In this document: in pieces, positions 1 to 13,316 of the stretch
How positions within the stretch are numbered: the stretch's first letter is position 1
Layout of the letters: every line of letters starts with the position of its first letter
Source: Ceratodon purpureus
Taxonomy: Eukaryota; Streptophyta; Bryopsida; Pseudoditrichales; Ditrichaceae
Assembly: GCA_014871385.1 (NCBI GenBank)
Contig: CM026424.1
Span: forward strand, 16,194,142-16,258,141
Length of the DNA: 64,000 bases
Direction: 5' to 3'
The notes under the pieces: model-generated
Database searches by the model: none
Told to the model about the DNA's origin: nothing
Seen by the model: only the letters and a program-made list of their open reading frames with translations
Made by a program: the position numbers and the translations under genes

Positions 1-112
1 AACATGATCGACCTGAACCACAACACAGAAGTAGTTGAATCAATTCACAGTTATGGTTGCTGTTTCGGGACGAAGGGCGCTTGGATAAAAAGAATTGGGT
101 CAAGAAGTTCAC

Positions 113-1416
113 ATCGAGGACCTATATTTTGCTTTTTCTTTCCCTTTCGACAGCCCGAGCTTGGCAAACAGAGCATTCTCCACAGCTACAGCCACTTGAA
201 CAACGTCGATACTCTTAAGTTTATCAAGATCGTCCTCTCCAGCCTCCTTCCACACTTTACAGAGAGCTTCCACCATCAACTCCCGGACCCTATCCCGTGC
301 GCTATCTCCTCCCGCCTTCGGAATCGTTCCAATCTGCGGTGCAAGCTCCACAATAGAGCTTGAGGAATCAACTGGAGCAACAGGCGCAGAGTTGAATTCT
401 TCATTCTTCACGTCAACTTCGGATCTCAGAGTTGTCACAGAACTTGACAGGGTCTCGGTCGTCTTCACTTCAGACTTTGAAACTTCAACGACTTCCACTT
501 TTACTTTAGAAATTTTGGTGCTCTTCACATGAACGGCTGAGGGCATTGCAATTGAGGAATCAGACTGAGGGCCAAGCGATGGAGGAACCGAGTTGGAAAT
601 AGAGTCCAGCGTCGTCTTTGAAGTTTTGGTATTGGAACCGGCCTCAGATGACACAATCTTCTTCCAATCCTGCAGAATTTCTTGAGCAGATGCAGAAATT
701 TTCAACGACGCATGCTTTGTGAGCTTACGCAGGCGCTTTCCAACCTGTAGTCTCCAATTATTACACCGATATCAGAACGCATTCTTTCAAACTAGGGGAG
801 GATCATTGCACGCACTCTGTAAGGTCGGGTAACTGGTTTAAAATATTTATAAACAGGTCTCGTGATTAGGAAAATGCACAAATAATATGAAGTTTTGTGC
901 AAGGTGCGAAACGATCGAGAAGACGTTAAGGCCCAACTTCTGCGAACACTTCTGAGATTAGTAGACGTAAAATTTATATTGGGCTCAAGATTGGCATTGG
1001 CATAACTGCAACTGTAAAGAAACGCGAGAAGTTCCTCTGCTTGCACAACAGACTTCCATGAGAGATCAAAGTGCGACGACTCACATGTTCCTATCCCACG
1101 TAAAAACCTTTTCTCTCTTTTTATTTTCGAGCGTACTTCCGTTCTTGTGGAATGTATCGTCATGAATGTAGAAGCCGAAGTGTTATAACTAAACTGCATG
1201 AACGTCAATACCATTCCCCAGAAATGATGATAGTCACACGAGAACCTGAGTGGACAACAGGAGAGACGTGGAAATGTCGACGGCGCTTATGGCTTTCAAA
1301 GCTTCTGTACATCGCGACTCCTCCGCGTCATCAACCACTCCGGCTGCATCCACGAACGCCTTCCGGGCAGCTTTGTTCGCCTTCTCAAACAACTCCAGCA
1401 GCTCCGACTCTGCCAT
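113..1416 (-). CDS. TFIIS: Transcription elongation factor TFIIS (S-II), N-terminal two exons, partial
   Basis: TFIIS rescues backtracked RNA polymerase II in the nucleus by stimulating transcript cleavage. Exon 1 (1246-1416) encodes 57 residues beginning MAESELLELFEKA and ending in LLLSTQ. Exon 2 (113-744) starts directly with VGKRLRKLTKH, so the two rebuild the family motif STQVGKRLR across a 501-nt phase-0 intron with a CAG/GT donor and CTACAG acceptor. Exon 2 holds the rest of the LW domain, a Ser/Thr/Val-rich linker, and the start of the polymerase-binding central domain (RDRVRELMVEALCKVWKEA, KAKYRSSM). The C-terminal zinc ribbon with its catalytic acidic pair lies beyond the left edge. 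An in-frame TTG lies just upstream, but the ATG at 1416 gives the usual MxxELLELF start. What is seen matches plant TFIIS closely. Identification is confident; only the 3' end is missing. Confidence 0.9.
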
Positions 1417-2791
1417 TGCTCCCACGCTCAACTTCTCCCTCGTTCCCCAGTCTTGATAACAACAATGGCCCTCACCTTGTACTGTTCATCAATACGTCCA
1501 CCCACCTCTCCAGAATTGGCACATAATTAAGGACCACATCGCAGCCACCATAGGCAGCAAATTGCAACAGTATCTGAAGCCACACATTGCATCGTCAGGG
1601 TCACTATCAACAATCCTGCAACCTCAGAACCTGAAAACACGTCTGCTCACCTCTCCACATGCCGAAGTCACATACAGCTATAAAAACAGAGTCATTGAGG
1701 CGCCTCGCTTTTGCAAATGCCTGGCGATTATCGAGATAAACACATGCAGAATAATGCATAACCGAGCTACTCACTAATGAAATCACTCAACTATCAGCAC
1801 AGAGGACATCAATTCGGTCTCAATCTACATATCCACTAGCAAAGAACGTTTCCACCATACACTTGCCGGTGAGAGAGTTAAATGGGAGCACATGAAACAA
1901 AAGAAAGAAACGAAAAGAATGTGCGGAGCTCACCAAGAACAAAGAACTTTTTTCTGTTCTTGTCCTTTGAAAACCCACTGGTTGAAACATGCGCTGGAAA
2001 CAGAGAACGTTGTTTGCTCGTTGAAGAGCGGGATAGTGGAGAATTGACATCAAAGTAAGTTTACGCAACGGAGAGGAGGAGATTCTTAGGTTTCCGGAAC
2101 CTGCAATTCAGTTTATTCGAAGTTGTGAGGAAGAGCCTGATCACGGTAATACAGTGGGCAAGGCTGGGTCTAACTGCTTTAGCAAGGTATTTGCCTGGTC
2201 CTAACTTCTTCGTCTTGCTCACTTTGCCATGGGTTAACCAGGGAGGGTTAAAAACTCGACATCGCGCACAGAGAAACGATGCACCTCAGGAGGTACGAGC
2301 GGAGATGATCGCTAGTGAACAAGTCTAATTCCTCAAAAAATCGCCACGAGTGCGACTTGAAGTGGCTGCCGTGGAACTACGTCGTTACCGTTTATGGCGC
2401 CACTCTGTGTTTGGGTCAGCTAAACCCAGCAACAGTATGGAAGCACCCGCAAGTCCTCTGCCGCAAATCTCCTACTCCAGGGAGTCCTTGAGAGCGACTC
2501 GAGAGATGATAAGTGCAATCGAGTGACGTCGGTTTGTGCTACATGAACCTTTCAAATTCGTGATAAGACAAGCGCAGGTAGTGTTCTTCCAGAGCAGCAT
2601 CCATTCATTAAATACCTGGAACTCGTCAATCATATCACCACTGCCAAACCTCCGACTACATTTTCCATAAGAAAAGATCGACCTCGGCTGTGCAATGTCA
2701 ATCCAAGATTCTGAAGGAGAAGAACCAACTGGCAAAAAGTAAACGGACCCCAGGGTTTACCCGATGTATGAACTTGTAGAGAAAAAATAAT
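1417..2791. other. Intergenic: TFIIS upstream region and RBF1 3' flank
   Basis: About 1.4 kb separate the TFIIS start from the RBF1 stop; both genes are on the minus strand. Only short, unconserved open frames occur here (for example 2472-2735 minus). I recognise no domain. It probably holds the TFIIS promoter and 5' leader and the RBF1 3' UTR. Confidence 0.5.
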
Positions 2792-4656
2792 TTACTTGAT
2801 GAATATGATGTTCTCATCGTCATTAAAATCAAGATCCCTAAATTCCTCATCATCCCAATCAAAATCGTTGTCATCAGCTGCTACTTTTTTGGCAGCGGCT
2901 TTAGGAGGCGCTTTTGTCTTCGACTTCTTCTTAGGTTTTTGTGCGATTGGCGTTTCATCCTTCTCTTCAAAATCAAGATCAAAATCATCATCGTCATCTA
3001 TAGGAGTAATAAGCTGGCTTGGAGAAGTATCACCGCTTTCCTTACGCTCCCGGTCTTGCTTTACCCTGTCGAGAAGATCAAGTACCTGAGGAATCCAATC
3101 ACAATTGATTTATCAGAATTGTGATCGAAGACAACATAGTCTGAAAGGACGAAATGAGCAGATTTGACATTGGCAGCTTCAGTGCTTCATCAGGGAAGAG
3201 TACCAATCATATCCCAGATCTTCGTAATGTTTAATACGCTATATACCCCTGGAATTGCTCAGAGAAGATGCTATATCATAAAATAACATATCCCTACAAT
3301 GATAAGAGCAGTGATAAGAGGGAGAAGAATCTTACTCTGCTTCCCCTTTCCAAGGATTCGTCCTTCACAAAGCGAACCTCTGGTGTCATCCGCAGACTCA
3401 TTCGCTTCCCCAAACCCATTCGAACATACTTGGACTTCGACTTCAGTCCCTCTAGCGCTATCTCTTGCTCTCTTTCGTCTCCATAAATTGAAACAAAAAC
3501 CTTTGCAACCTGCACATTTCAAGTCATGAGTCACTAAACAATGAGCATATACCGTATTTAGGTCAAGAGGCCTCGAAAAAGGTGAAAGAATCTGCTTGCC
3601 AGATGCTCTAAATCGTAGAGCACTACTACGTAGTAGTGATTCTGATTGTCTAAGTAAATGCCAAAGCAATTTACAGATTCATGCTCATAGCTAAAGGATC
3701 ATATCGTCGAATCACAACGTATGGGAAATCATCAAGGAAGGAGGCAGCAGAAACCTGCAAATCTTTAGAAATTTCAACGTCGCTTATGGTGGCCACCGAC
3801 GATAGGTACATATCCGCACCAAGGCTAGATTCTGGGGCAATGGCCTGTTGGAGCACGGTATCATGTAATAGCATATCGGCTAACTCCCTATGTATCTGCT
3901 GCTGCACCATCTTGACTCGTCTTGGATGCGCCATGCAAACTATCTGCTAAAATTCTCAACAATAGATGAGGTCGGTGGCCAGCTACCAAGACAGTATTCC
4001 CGCGTGGAGAGAATGCAGAGAATGCAAAATAACAACCATTCTCAGGAGCTAAAAATGTCACAGCAACCTAATTTGCACGCAGAAACTCATTTGGCCCTGT
4101 ATGAACAAAGCCAGCGTGACCTTCGCACAAGTATAGGAATACATGCTCAAATGAATGAAGCAAAGATTGTTCAAGAATGTCATAGAAGCAAGTCAGGACA
4201 ACCCTAGAAACTCACTACCACCACAGTCCTAAAAATCACTCAAACCCTAATTGCAAGCATCCTCTGCTCGCTTTCAAAACCTTTGCACTCCTCCCCTCTC
4301 AACACACAATTGACCAATGTTTTTCACTCCAACACTCTGCGAGCTCCCTACCTTATCAAAAGATTTCGTATGCGGTGAATTCCACCTATCCCAAACGCAG
4401 GGCCGCAACGCAACGCCATCCCTGCAAATCTTAAAGCACCACAAAAATCACAGCAATCAGGCACAAGCCTCGAACTCCTCCTCCTCCTCCTTGACACTCC
4501 TCCTCCCGCCCCGTAAACACACCTCGCCTCAAACGAACAACGCTACGAGGAAACGAATACACCACAAGCACAAGGTCATCAGAACAATACCTGAAATTTC
4601 CAAGACTGCGCAGCCACACAGTTGCCGCCCAGATGCAGAGACGCCAATTTACTCAT
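2792..4656 (-). CDS. RBF1: Chloroplast ribosome-binding factor A (RbfA/RBF1)
   Basis: RbfA-type factors bind the small ribosomal subunit and help mature the 5' end of 16S rRNA; the plant form acts in the chloroplast. Four exons are supported: 4591-4656, 3755-3943 (or 3946), 3336-3509 and 2792-3085, all phase 0, giving about 240 aa. Exon 1 encodes a short transit-peptide-like start (MSKLASLHLGG...). Exon 2 has MAHPRRVKMVQQQIHREL, LGADMYLSS and ISDVEISKDLQ; exon 3 has VAKVFVSIYGDE, GLKSKSKYVRMGLGKRM and LTP-like MTPEVRFVKDESLERGSR. These are the core RbfA KH-like fold motifs and match the plant protein. The last exon adds an Asp/Glu/Lys-rich tail ending in NIIFIK, typical of plant RBF1. The transit peptide is short, so a further small 5' exon inside the 640-nt first intron cannot be excluded. 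Confidence 0.88.
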
Positions 4657-5790
4657 CCCGCAGCGGCGATGATGTCCTCCACCGCAAGACGAATGGCAGC
4701 GAATTGGTGATACAGAGGGAAAGATATGCGGACGGCGATGACGACCGTGAGTGATTAGGGTTTGGGCGTCAGAGCGTGAGCTTGAATCAACACACCATTC
4801 GGCACTTGAAGCAAAAACTCAACCTCATCAAACCAGACTCAAAACCAACGCAAAACCAAATCTGAGCAATCTAAAGACGAAGACTAAAACCCGTCACCAC
4901 ATCCAAAACTGGCAATTCCAATGGTTTGAGTAGATTTGTTCGATAAAATGTTGATATTTTACAGATTTTGTTTGTTTTGAGGACGGTGACGGGTTTAGAT
5001 GTGAGGCTCGTTGAGAGAGCCTGGATGGATAAGGGGCCTAAGGGCTGGGTTGCTTGAGGTAGTGTCCGTGTGAAAAGGGTTGTTTCTATCGCTTTATCCA
5101 GTTGCGCTGCCGACGTGGGGTTTCTTTCCTGGATATTTCTGAGGCCACTTTTGGAGCCTTTCTGTTTAAATGGTATGTGAAAAGTAATCTAAAAATTAGG
5201 TTATCATAGGATTTAAAAGGACCCAAAAAATTCCAAATTTTTTGAAGTTGTATTGAAATTTTTGAAATTTTGAATGTATTAAAGTTCTACTAATTAATGT
5301 TATGATGCTATTAAAACCATTTGCAGGTGCACCAAAAATAGGATTGGTTTTTTTGTTGATTTTAACTACTTTTATGTTGGCACTTGCTACTAGTATTTGT
5401 TGATGCACTTAGGCTAATTATTTGGTCATGCACAACTATTGCTACATTTATTTTAAGTAAGAAGACAACAACCATGTTGCGAACATGTTTTTTGTCTCTT
5501 CGTCAATTTGAAAAGCACATCAATAGAAAATACATGTCAATATGAAAAAATTCATGACAAATTGGATTTTTTTTTTCATCCATAAGGATTGATGTTAGTA
5601 TGTATATATCCTTCTAGAAAATATTTAGTAGCAAAGTCAATGATGCTACATTTGTGCTGAGTGGTGTCTAGCTTGGAGTCTTTTGAAGTGCGCCTCATAC
5701 CATTGCTGTAACTTCACCACATTCCTTTTTATTGATTTCTCAAATTTAGTACTTTATTCAATTGTGAGATAGATGAAAAGCCTGAGAGAG
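4657..5790. other. RBF1 upstream region
   Basis: Just upstream of the RBF1 start, at 4756-4768, the plus strand reads ATTAGGGTTTGGG, a telobox-like motif common in promoters of plant ribosome and translation genes. Beyond about 5.2 kb the sequence becomes AT-rich and I see no gene. Confidence 0.4.
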
Positions 5791-5796
5791 CTAAGA

Positions 5797-6330
5797 TATA
5801 AATGATTAAGATGTTTAAGATGACTGAGATTTGAGAATGTATGGTTGAAATGATTGAGACAATTGAGATGACCGAGATGACTGAGATTGACTAAGATGAC
5901 TGAGATTGATTATGATGACTGAGATTGACTAAGATTACTAAGATTGACAAAAATGACTGAGATAGACTAAAATGACTAAGATTGACTAAAATGACTGAGA
6001 TAAGTGAGATGACTAAGATGACTAAGATGACTGAGTATATATGGCAAAAATGATTGAGGTGATTAAGATGAATACGGATACATAGTTGACATATTTGAAA
6101 TGATTGAGATGTTTGAGACGATCCAGATGTTGAATATTTGAGACCTTTGAAATCCTTGAAATGACTGAGATGACTAAGATGCTTGAAATGACTCATGTGA
6201 TTGAAATGCCTTTGAAATGCTTGAAATGACTGAGATGCTTGAAATGACTCAGGTGATTGAAATGCTCGAAATGACTCAGATGATTTAGACCATATGGCTA
6301 GAACAATTAAGATGTCTACAATGACTAAGC
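5797..6330. repeat. Degenerate minisatellite, about 10-bp TGACTGAGAT-like unit
   Basis: Variants of TGACTGAGAT, TGACTAAGAT and GATTGACTAAGATGAC recur for about 530 bp, with later units drifting to TGAAATGACTGAGATGC. The 164-codon open frame on the minus strand here (5891-6385) is a translation of the repeat, rich in SHLSHF-like strings, and is not a gene. Confidence 0.75.
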
Positions 6331-9300
6331 TTACATGGCTGAGGATATAAAAATCAAGAAATAAGACAAAAGATACACAATTCAAAATATATAGTTGATG
6401 GCTACTTTAGTACTATAATAGGTTTGCCCAAAAATAATTCTAAAAATAAAAGACGTAAAATTTTAAAAATTTTAAAGTCAAAAAAAAATATACACATATA
6501 TTTTTTCCAATATATTTTTATTTCTTAGCCATTTAGAGTCATTTATAATGATTTTTGGCAAAGAACAAAAATTGAGGAATTCAAATTTTGAGAGGAAAAT
6601 ATTGTTTTTTCACAAAAAAATATTCATTCCCAAGGTGGCAAACATGCTATGGTATTACTGTATGATGGCTAAGATGACTAAGACGATTAAGACATGTAGG
6701 CTTAAATAATGTACTACATGATTTTATTTAATCCACAAAGTTATTTTAAATAAATTTGGATTTTGGAAGTTTGTCACATTAGATGAAGAATTAATCTTCA
6801 ATCTTCTATTTTAAAAAATTTCAATGAATAAAGAAAATTCAACAAGCTGTATAGAAAGCTAATTTTGATAAAATAAAGACTCATAGTTTAGAAATTATGA
6901 AACTTTTTTTCTACAAACAAACTAAGGTAGTTCAAAAAAATTATTTTCAATGTTTTTATTTATTTTTTATATGATACATTTAAAAATAAATTCCTATCCA
7001 ACTTGCTGATTAATCCAAGTTATAGTATACATCAGTCTTATAGGGACAAGCATCAAAGTTTGACAAAAGAAGTTCTACAAGGACTAAAAGAATTCAATAG
7101 CATTCGATCATTATGATCTCCTTGAAGAAGAATCGATGGTTCAATTTCAGTTAATGAATAATCTATCAAGTTGGTTTTAAAACCCTACAATTGAATTTAA
7201 TAGATAATGCTTGGATTGAGATTTATTAAGCCAAAAATTGAAAAGTGTGATCATTGACAATTTTGGGAAAAAAACTAATCAAAGAATTTTAGGAGTTAAT
7301 AACTTATATAAAATTCAATATTTAAAGCTAAATTACATTGTTCTAAATAATGTTCAACAAAAATTATTCAAACAATAAAGATTTTTTAAATTATATCAAT
7401 AAAATGTTTGTTGTATAAATATTCTACACACTATATGTGGATGGATCAAACAAACATTTAATTCACGTCAGTCTCGTCTAGAGATCAAAGTTCCTCTCTC
7501 TCTACAAATTATGCCATCAATTTTTTAAGTATTTTATTCAATATTTAATAACATATCGATTCTTTTTACATTGAATTTTATACAAATTTTGATCTTTATG
7601 TACATTATAAAGGTCTAAATTGTAAATTATATACAATGAAAGTCTCTTTGTACACTGTTTATAAGTCATTCTTTTATTGAAAAAATGATTGGTGAATATG
7701 CTGTATGCTATGAAAATCTTAGAATGATTACTTAAAAAATTGAATTTTAAATTAATCATTTTGAATATAAAAATGATCTTTACATCAAAGAAAGTTGAAG
7801 ATTTAACTACTATCTTGAATTTGGTTAATCATTCAATTTTAGTTTTTTTCAAACTACATTTTACAATCATTTACATAAAGAATTAAAATAGAAGTTTTTA
7901 TTATTTATTTAATATTATAAATTATTAGACATATAAGTACATCTCTTATTGATATAGATAGAATTTTTTGATTTGATCAAGAAAACCTCTCTCAAAAACT
8001 TAAAGAGTATAATTAAAATTTATATTTCTTAGTCAAGAATTTTAATGACTTTGAAAACCATCCACAACATTCTAATTCATAGAGACATTCTCTATAAAAA
8101 TTCATCCAATGGGGTAAATGTTTTTTAGACATTCAATTATACATCTAGTTTAGAATAAAATATGCAAAAAAATATGTTTACGAGCATGTAAGGCTCCTGC
8201 AATGGCAAAATTAATAAACAAAATTTTTCAAACATGAGAATCTTTCAATTGTTGAAATCTATAATACCTTATCAAACATTCTTTTGCTATTCATTAATTA
8301 TCACTCAATGTCTTAAAGCAGATATTTTAAACTACGCTAAATCATACACAAGACTTACAATGCTAAGAAATTTAGAAATTACCTACATAAGCTTTGAATT
8401 AATATATGAATTAATATCTGAATTCCTATTCTCTACAATTGAGCGTTGGAGGATTTGGACAAGTCTCTACAATGTTAGTTTTAAATGCGATTTTTTGAAA
8501 AAAAATTGAATGTAGGAAATTGAAAGAACTCTAGGGAAAAATTATTTATTTTCACTAAACATTGGAAAATAAGTATAGTACCAAATGCAAGTTTTTCTGC
8601 TCATCGGCCAACTATTATATTATTGCTACACCTTTGGAATTTTTATGCAAGTAATTAATATATTTGCTGTTGAAATTGTCAAATAAAAAAATAGCCCATG
8701 GGAAAATTTTCATTTTGTGAAGAGTCAAAGCATCCTTACATTTTTGAATCAAGATGCCAAAAAAGAAAAAATAGAGGTTTTGTTCTTTTAAAGTTTAAAA
8801 TTTTTAAAAAACTTTAGAAGTAGCTATAAACCTTTGGTTTGATCGTACACGTTCAAATTCTATAACATATAGAGGTAACAAAAAAAAAAATGAGTATGAG
8901 CAATAATATGAAGCCATGTCCCTTTCACAATTTGTTTTATAATGTTGCATTTCTTTACAACCTCTAAAACTTTGTATACAAGAACCTATCATCATGTAAA
9001 CCATACTAGTATAAAACCCACGATTTACATAGTGCAAAAATTTGACACAAAGAGAAGCTAAAGTCTAGTAGTGTTTGTTTTGGTAGGATAGGGAAAAATG
9101 ATGATTTTCACTTCAAACTCTATAGACTTTAAATCTATGCGATTAAATTCAATGAATTTTTTTATGCATGATCTTTAAATAAATATGCATAAGATCCTAC
9201 CATTGAAGATCCAAAGAAAACTTTTGTTTGATTCCTTTGTTCTTTACTTTATAAATAGTAACTTCACAGATTTTTTTTGGTCAAAAATGTTTAAATAAAA

Positions 9301-9450
9301 TTGGAAGCTTAGCATCTACTGTCTATTATTAAAACTTTAGTTTGTGTACCTTTAAAAATTCACTAAAAAATCTAATACAACTCCAAAGCTTTAGAATTTG
9401 TTTTTTTTATCCACGTTAAGAATTCAAAATTTACTTGACCTTGGTGTATT
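6331..9450. other. AT-rich intergenic spacer
   Basis: About 3.1 kb of strongly AT-rich DNA with only short stop-limited frames. I see no coding, RNA or clear transposon signal. Confidence 0.6.
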
Positions 9451-9532
9451 TTTTTTTCACACCTCCTGTACCATTTACCTCCATTTACCTCCGAAAGCGT
9501 CGCTCTCAGGGGCTGCTACCGTAGTGTGTACC

Positions 9533-9548
9533 GTAAATGGCCATTTAC
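9533..9548. promoter_or_regulatory. 16-bp perfect palindrome GTAAATGGCCATTTAC
   Basis: A perfect palindrome about 300 bp upstream of the TATA box of the GT47 gene, at the point where the AT-rich spacer changes to GC-rich promoter sequence. Two nearby CCATTTACCTCC copies (9473-9492) share its half-site. It could be a transcription-factor site; that is inference. Confidence 0.35.
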
Positions 9549-9845
9549 AACCGAGCATGGAATCTGAGCACAAGTCATGGCCGGGACAGGCAAGCGATCA
9601 TCAGCCAGCGGTCGAAGCCTCGAAGGCACGCCCCCATCATCGAAGCCACACTCCTGCTGTCGCTCTCGTCGCCAGCCCTGCCCCGAGTGAATTTAAACCC
9701 CACCCACCACGACCCCCTCATTCATCCGCCCCTGCCAGAACGCGTCGCCCATCACCGTCATCCCCCTTCTTTCCCCCCCACCCCCTCCCCTTCATCCACC
9801 AACTATCATCTCCCCCCTTCTCCTCCCCACACAAAACCGTCACAG

Positions 9846-9853
9846 TATATAAA
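9846..9853 (+). promoter_or_regulatory. TATA box of the GT47 gene
   Basis: TATATAAA lies in C-rich DNA, followed by GC-richer sequence consistent with a 5' UTR. Transcription would start near 9880. About 950 nt separate this from the chosen ATG, and a branch-point-like ACTAA, a pyrimidine-rich run and ACAACAG directly precede that ATG, which suggests an intron in the 5' UTR. Confidence 0.5.
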
Positions 9854-10835
9854 ACCGACTTTCTCTTGTCGACTCCATGATTTACTGATCCAAAAGTACG
9901 CCACTCGTACATAGTGACGGCTTTGGGGGTTAGGTGACGGTTGTGGATTGTCTCTCTCTGTCTGGAGACGCATGAGGGGAAACACTCGCAGCAATTCGCA
10001 GCAAACTCCCTAACTCATCAGCGCCATGGATTGCTCGGGGAGCGTGTTTTGTAGCGGTGGTTTCGCTCGGTAGAGGCGGAATCCATTGCATGCGGAGGAA
10101 GATTTGAAGCGGGCGGAAGCTAAGGCGCGTGCTGGATTGATCGATCGCGAGACGTGCAGTATTGAGGTGTGAGTGTAAATTGGTGTATGTATCTTCTAGT
10201 AGCCGTTGTCCGTGTCTTTGTTGCGTGTTCGTGTGAGTGCATTCTCTATGGATGATTCAGGATTGGAATGCGCGGTTATGATCGTCTGAAAGAGGAGTGG
10301 TTCTTGTTTTTATCTGTGAGTTGCCGTGAGCTGCCGTGAGCTTTTGATAATTAATGAGAGGAAAGAGCTGGATTCTTGGTTTTTCTGGTTTTCGTAGACT
10401 AGTGTGCTTGCGGTGTTAGGAGGCTTGGTTTTGCTTTCGCTTGGTAGTGGAGAGGTGCAATAGAAAGGTTCTTCTGAAACTGGCAAGGTTTAGATCCCCT
10501 GTTGTTCGTAGAGTTTGGTATCTAAGGTTCATGTTAGCGAACAGGTTATAGCGAATGTGCTTCTTACTCATAGCATGTGGATCATGGCGATCGTAACATC
10601 TTTAACTCTGGTCAGAAAAAAATGTACAGAGAGGCAACCTAAGCACGGCGCACATACTATTGAATGCCGAAGTATCCTGAAGAAGTTTGCATTGTGTTCT
10701 ATGCACGGACAACATGCATGTTTCTTTAAGATAATTCGGCATTGGAGTTTTTAGACACTATGCTTAGCCTGCTTCTCTAGACAGATTTTGTTACCGCTCC
10801 ACGAGTTCGAGTAACTAATGCTTTTATACAACAGG

Positions 10836-13316
10836 ATGCGTACGCCTCCAGGATTCTTCGGCATGTCGGCCAACGACGATTATGACGTGGAAGCTGCAGT
10901 TGGTGAGACCGAGTCCAGCGCTGCAAGTCAGAAATGCTACTTACCGCCAAGTGTTGGTTTCAGCGAACAGGGCGTGCAAAACCGAGGGAGGAAGGGCTAC
11001 CGGGTTCTGCAATCGCAGAGAGCTCATGGCCGTCATCTGCAACACCGATATACGAAATGGATCACCTGCCCTGTCGTTGCTGTATTGATCGGACTTCTCG
11101 TGGCCATCCTGTTGTTCCAGGGGTTCTCATCGTTGTCAACAAAGGCTTTCTCAACTAAAGCAATCTCGTCGGGCCTGTCTGAGAATGAATATGCAATACT
11201 AGATGTTGATGACAGTGTGGACGGTACATCCCAGCAGGGGCGATTCCCAGAACTCTCCATGAAAAACCGTACTCGAGTACGAAGCGCGGGCATGATGTTC
11301 AGACGAAGGGTTTTGGACACATTACAGGGAATGCTCTGGGTACGCACAGTAAATGTCTTTCAATTTAAAAAGTTTCAGATTCGAAGAGCATATTCTTCTG
11401 TCTACATGCAACTTAGATTTAGCGATTGATTGTTTGATGACTAGCTAACCGTTTCTATGTACTCAAATGTGTTCGTGCAGGCTAGGCACCCACCTGAACA
11501 TGCTAAGTCGTTGGAGGCTGCATCAAGAGGAGACTTACGAGGAAAATCAGAGGTTATTGTCTCTAATGCTCATAAGATGCGAGAGGAAGAATTGGTGTAT
11601 CATAACTTCACTCATTTTACAGAGTACGTTCAACAACTCTGATAGGCTTCTTCCATGTCTTATTGAACAGTTGGCTGTCAATTTCTAATATCGCAATCTT
11701 GCACATCGATCATCCATATCAATGCGTATCAACATTTCTGGTTCCTGAACAGCATATACCTGTACTGAGTCAAGATGCTTAGATGCTTGGATTTCGCTTG
11801 CAGTAAAGTAAGACCTACATTTTCTTTGTCTCTTTCTCTGTTCAAAGGGATGAGCAAAGTTTCTTCGAAGCACGCTTGGAATTATTTGACGGATATCACC
11901 CTGTCGAAATTCTTGTTTCTGTTAAGAAGTTCTGAAACATTTTTTTGTGTTTATTAAATGTGTTCTACGATGAAAACTTCTTTCCAAAATCTGTTTTTAA
12001 GCATTATTTTGTAATTGTATCAGGACGTACGCAGAAATGAAGAAGACCTTCAAGATTTTTGTGTACAGGGATGGATTCAAGCCACTCGTGCATGGAGCCA
12101 AAACAGGGGGAGTTTATGCAACCGAGGGACTATTCCTGAAACGCATGGAAGATCCTAGCAATAGTTTTACTGTGTCGGATCCCAAAAAAGCGCACATGTT
12201 TCTGCTCCCCTACAGCGTCAGGCAGATGGTGGACTTTGTGCAGGATCCGTACTCTCGTAGCATGCGGCCTATGAAGACTTTCATTGCAAATTACGTTGAA
12301 ACAATTGCATCCAAGTACCCTTACTGGAACCGAACACATGGTGCTGACCATTTTTTTGTGTCTTGTCACGATTGGGTATGTACCTGATTGCCCCTTTTAA
12401 CACTATGCTGTGTAGAGTTAAATGTTGTGATGCAGCTTTGTGATCTTCTTCTGGATTTACTAGTCAATGATAAGTTTGATTACTAAGCTGCAGTGTGCTC
12501 CAACTCGTCGACTTCGACAATGTTAATCTGGCACTACATGAGTCAAAGTGTTTACCTGACAATTGACCGCTGATTATCTTTTTGCCACAGGCCCCGCTAT
12601 CGACCATGTTTCACGAAGAGCTTCACAAAAACTCCATGAAAGTGGTTTGCAATGCTGATCTTAAAGCAAATTTCGATTTAAGGAAAGATGTTTCTATTCC
12701 GCAGACACTGAAGGGTGGAAATCAATCAGACTTGGATATCGGGAATCTGCCACCAGACCAGCGAGATTTTTTTGCGTTCTATGCCGGCCAAATGCACGGC
12801 GTTGTGCGACCAGTGCTAATCGAACATTGGAAAGGAAAGGATCCTAGCATGAAGATCTACGAGGTCCTACCTCCCGAAATTGCCCAAAACATCTCGTATG
12901 CCGAACATATGAAACGCAGCAGGTATTGTTTATGCCCGAAAGGCTTTGAGGTAAACAGTCCTCGGATTGTGGAGGCCATCTTGAGTGGCTGTGTCCCTGT
13001 CATCATAGCTGACAACTTTGTGCTCCCATATAGCGATGTGCTTGATTGGACGAAGTTTTCCATTACTGTGGCGGAGAAGGACATCCCCCATTTGAAGAAG
13101 ATCTTGAGCAGTATACCAGATGGTACATACAGGTCCATGCAAAGTCGTCTGAAATACATCAGGAGGCATTTTGTTTGGCTCGAAGATCCTGAAGACGCTG
13201 AGTATGATTCCTTTCACATGGCCTTGCACTCTATCTGGAGACAGAGTAAGAAAATACGGCGCAAGCTGCGAAAGCCTAAAGCTGACCCGTCTCACATTTT
13301 GACTGCCGCGAGTTAG
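10836..13316 (+). CDS. Exostosin-family (GT47) glycosyltransferase, type II membrane protein
   Basis: GT47 exostosin-type enzymes add sugars to cell-wall polysaccharides in the Golgi. Four exons join in frame: 10836-11339, 11481-11623, 12024-12375 and 12591-13316, giving 574 aa. Residues 1-76 form a cytosolic tail, 77-97 a single membrane anchor (CPVVAVLIGLLVAILLFQGF), followed by a stem. The catalytic region starts at TYAEMKKTFKIFVYRDG and shows GVYATEGLFLKRM, DPKKAHMFLLPYS, ADHFFVSCHDW joined to AP across the last intron, DFFAFYAG, SRYCLCPKGFEVNSPRIVEAI and GCVPVIIADNFVLPYSDVLDW, the usual order for plant GT47. An earlier in-frame ATG at 10818 lies within the probable leader intron, so 10836 is preferred. 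The basic C-terminal tail ends in HILTAAS. The exact sugar transferred cannot be told from sequence. Confidence 0.9.

Noticed and set aside
1152-1526. Plus-strand frame opposite TFIIS exon 1
   Set aside because: It is antisense to a clear TFIIS exon and has no motif.
5891-6385. 164-codon minus-strand open frame rich in SH, SQ and LV strings
   Set aside because: It is a translation of the TGACTGAGAT minisatellite; no domain and no codon bias.
9398-9914. Pro/His-rich plus-strand frames upstream of the GT47 gene
   Set aside because: They span the C-rich promoter and TATA box, and composition alone explains the openness.
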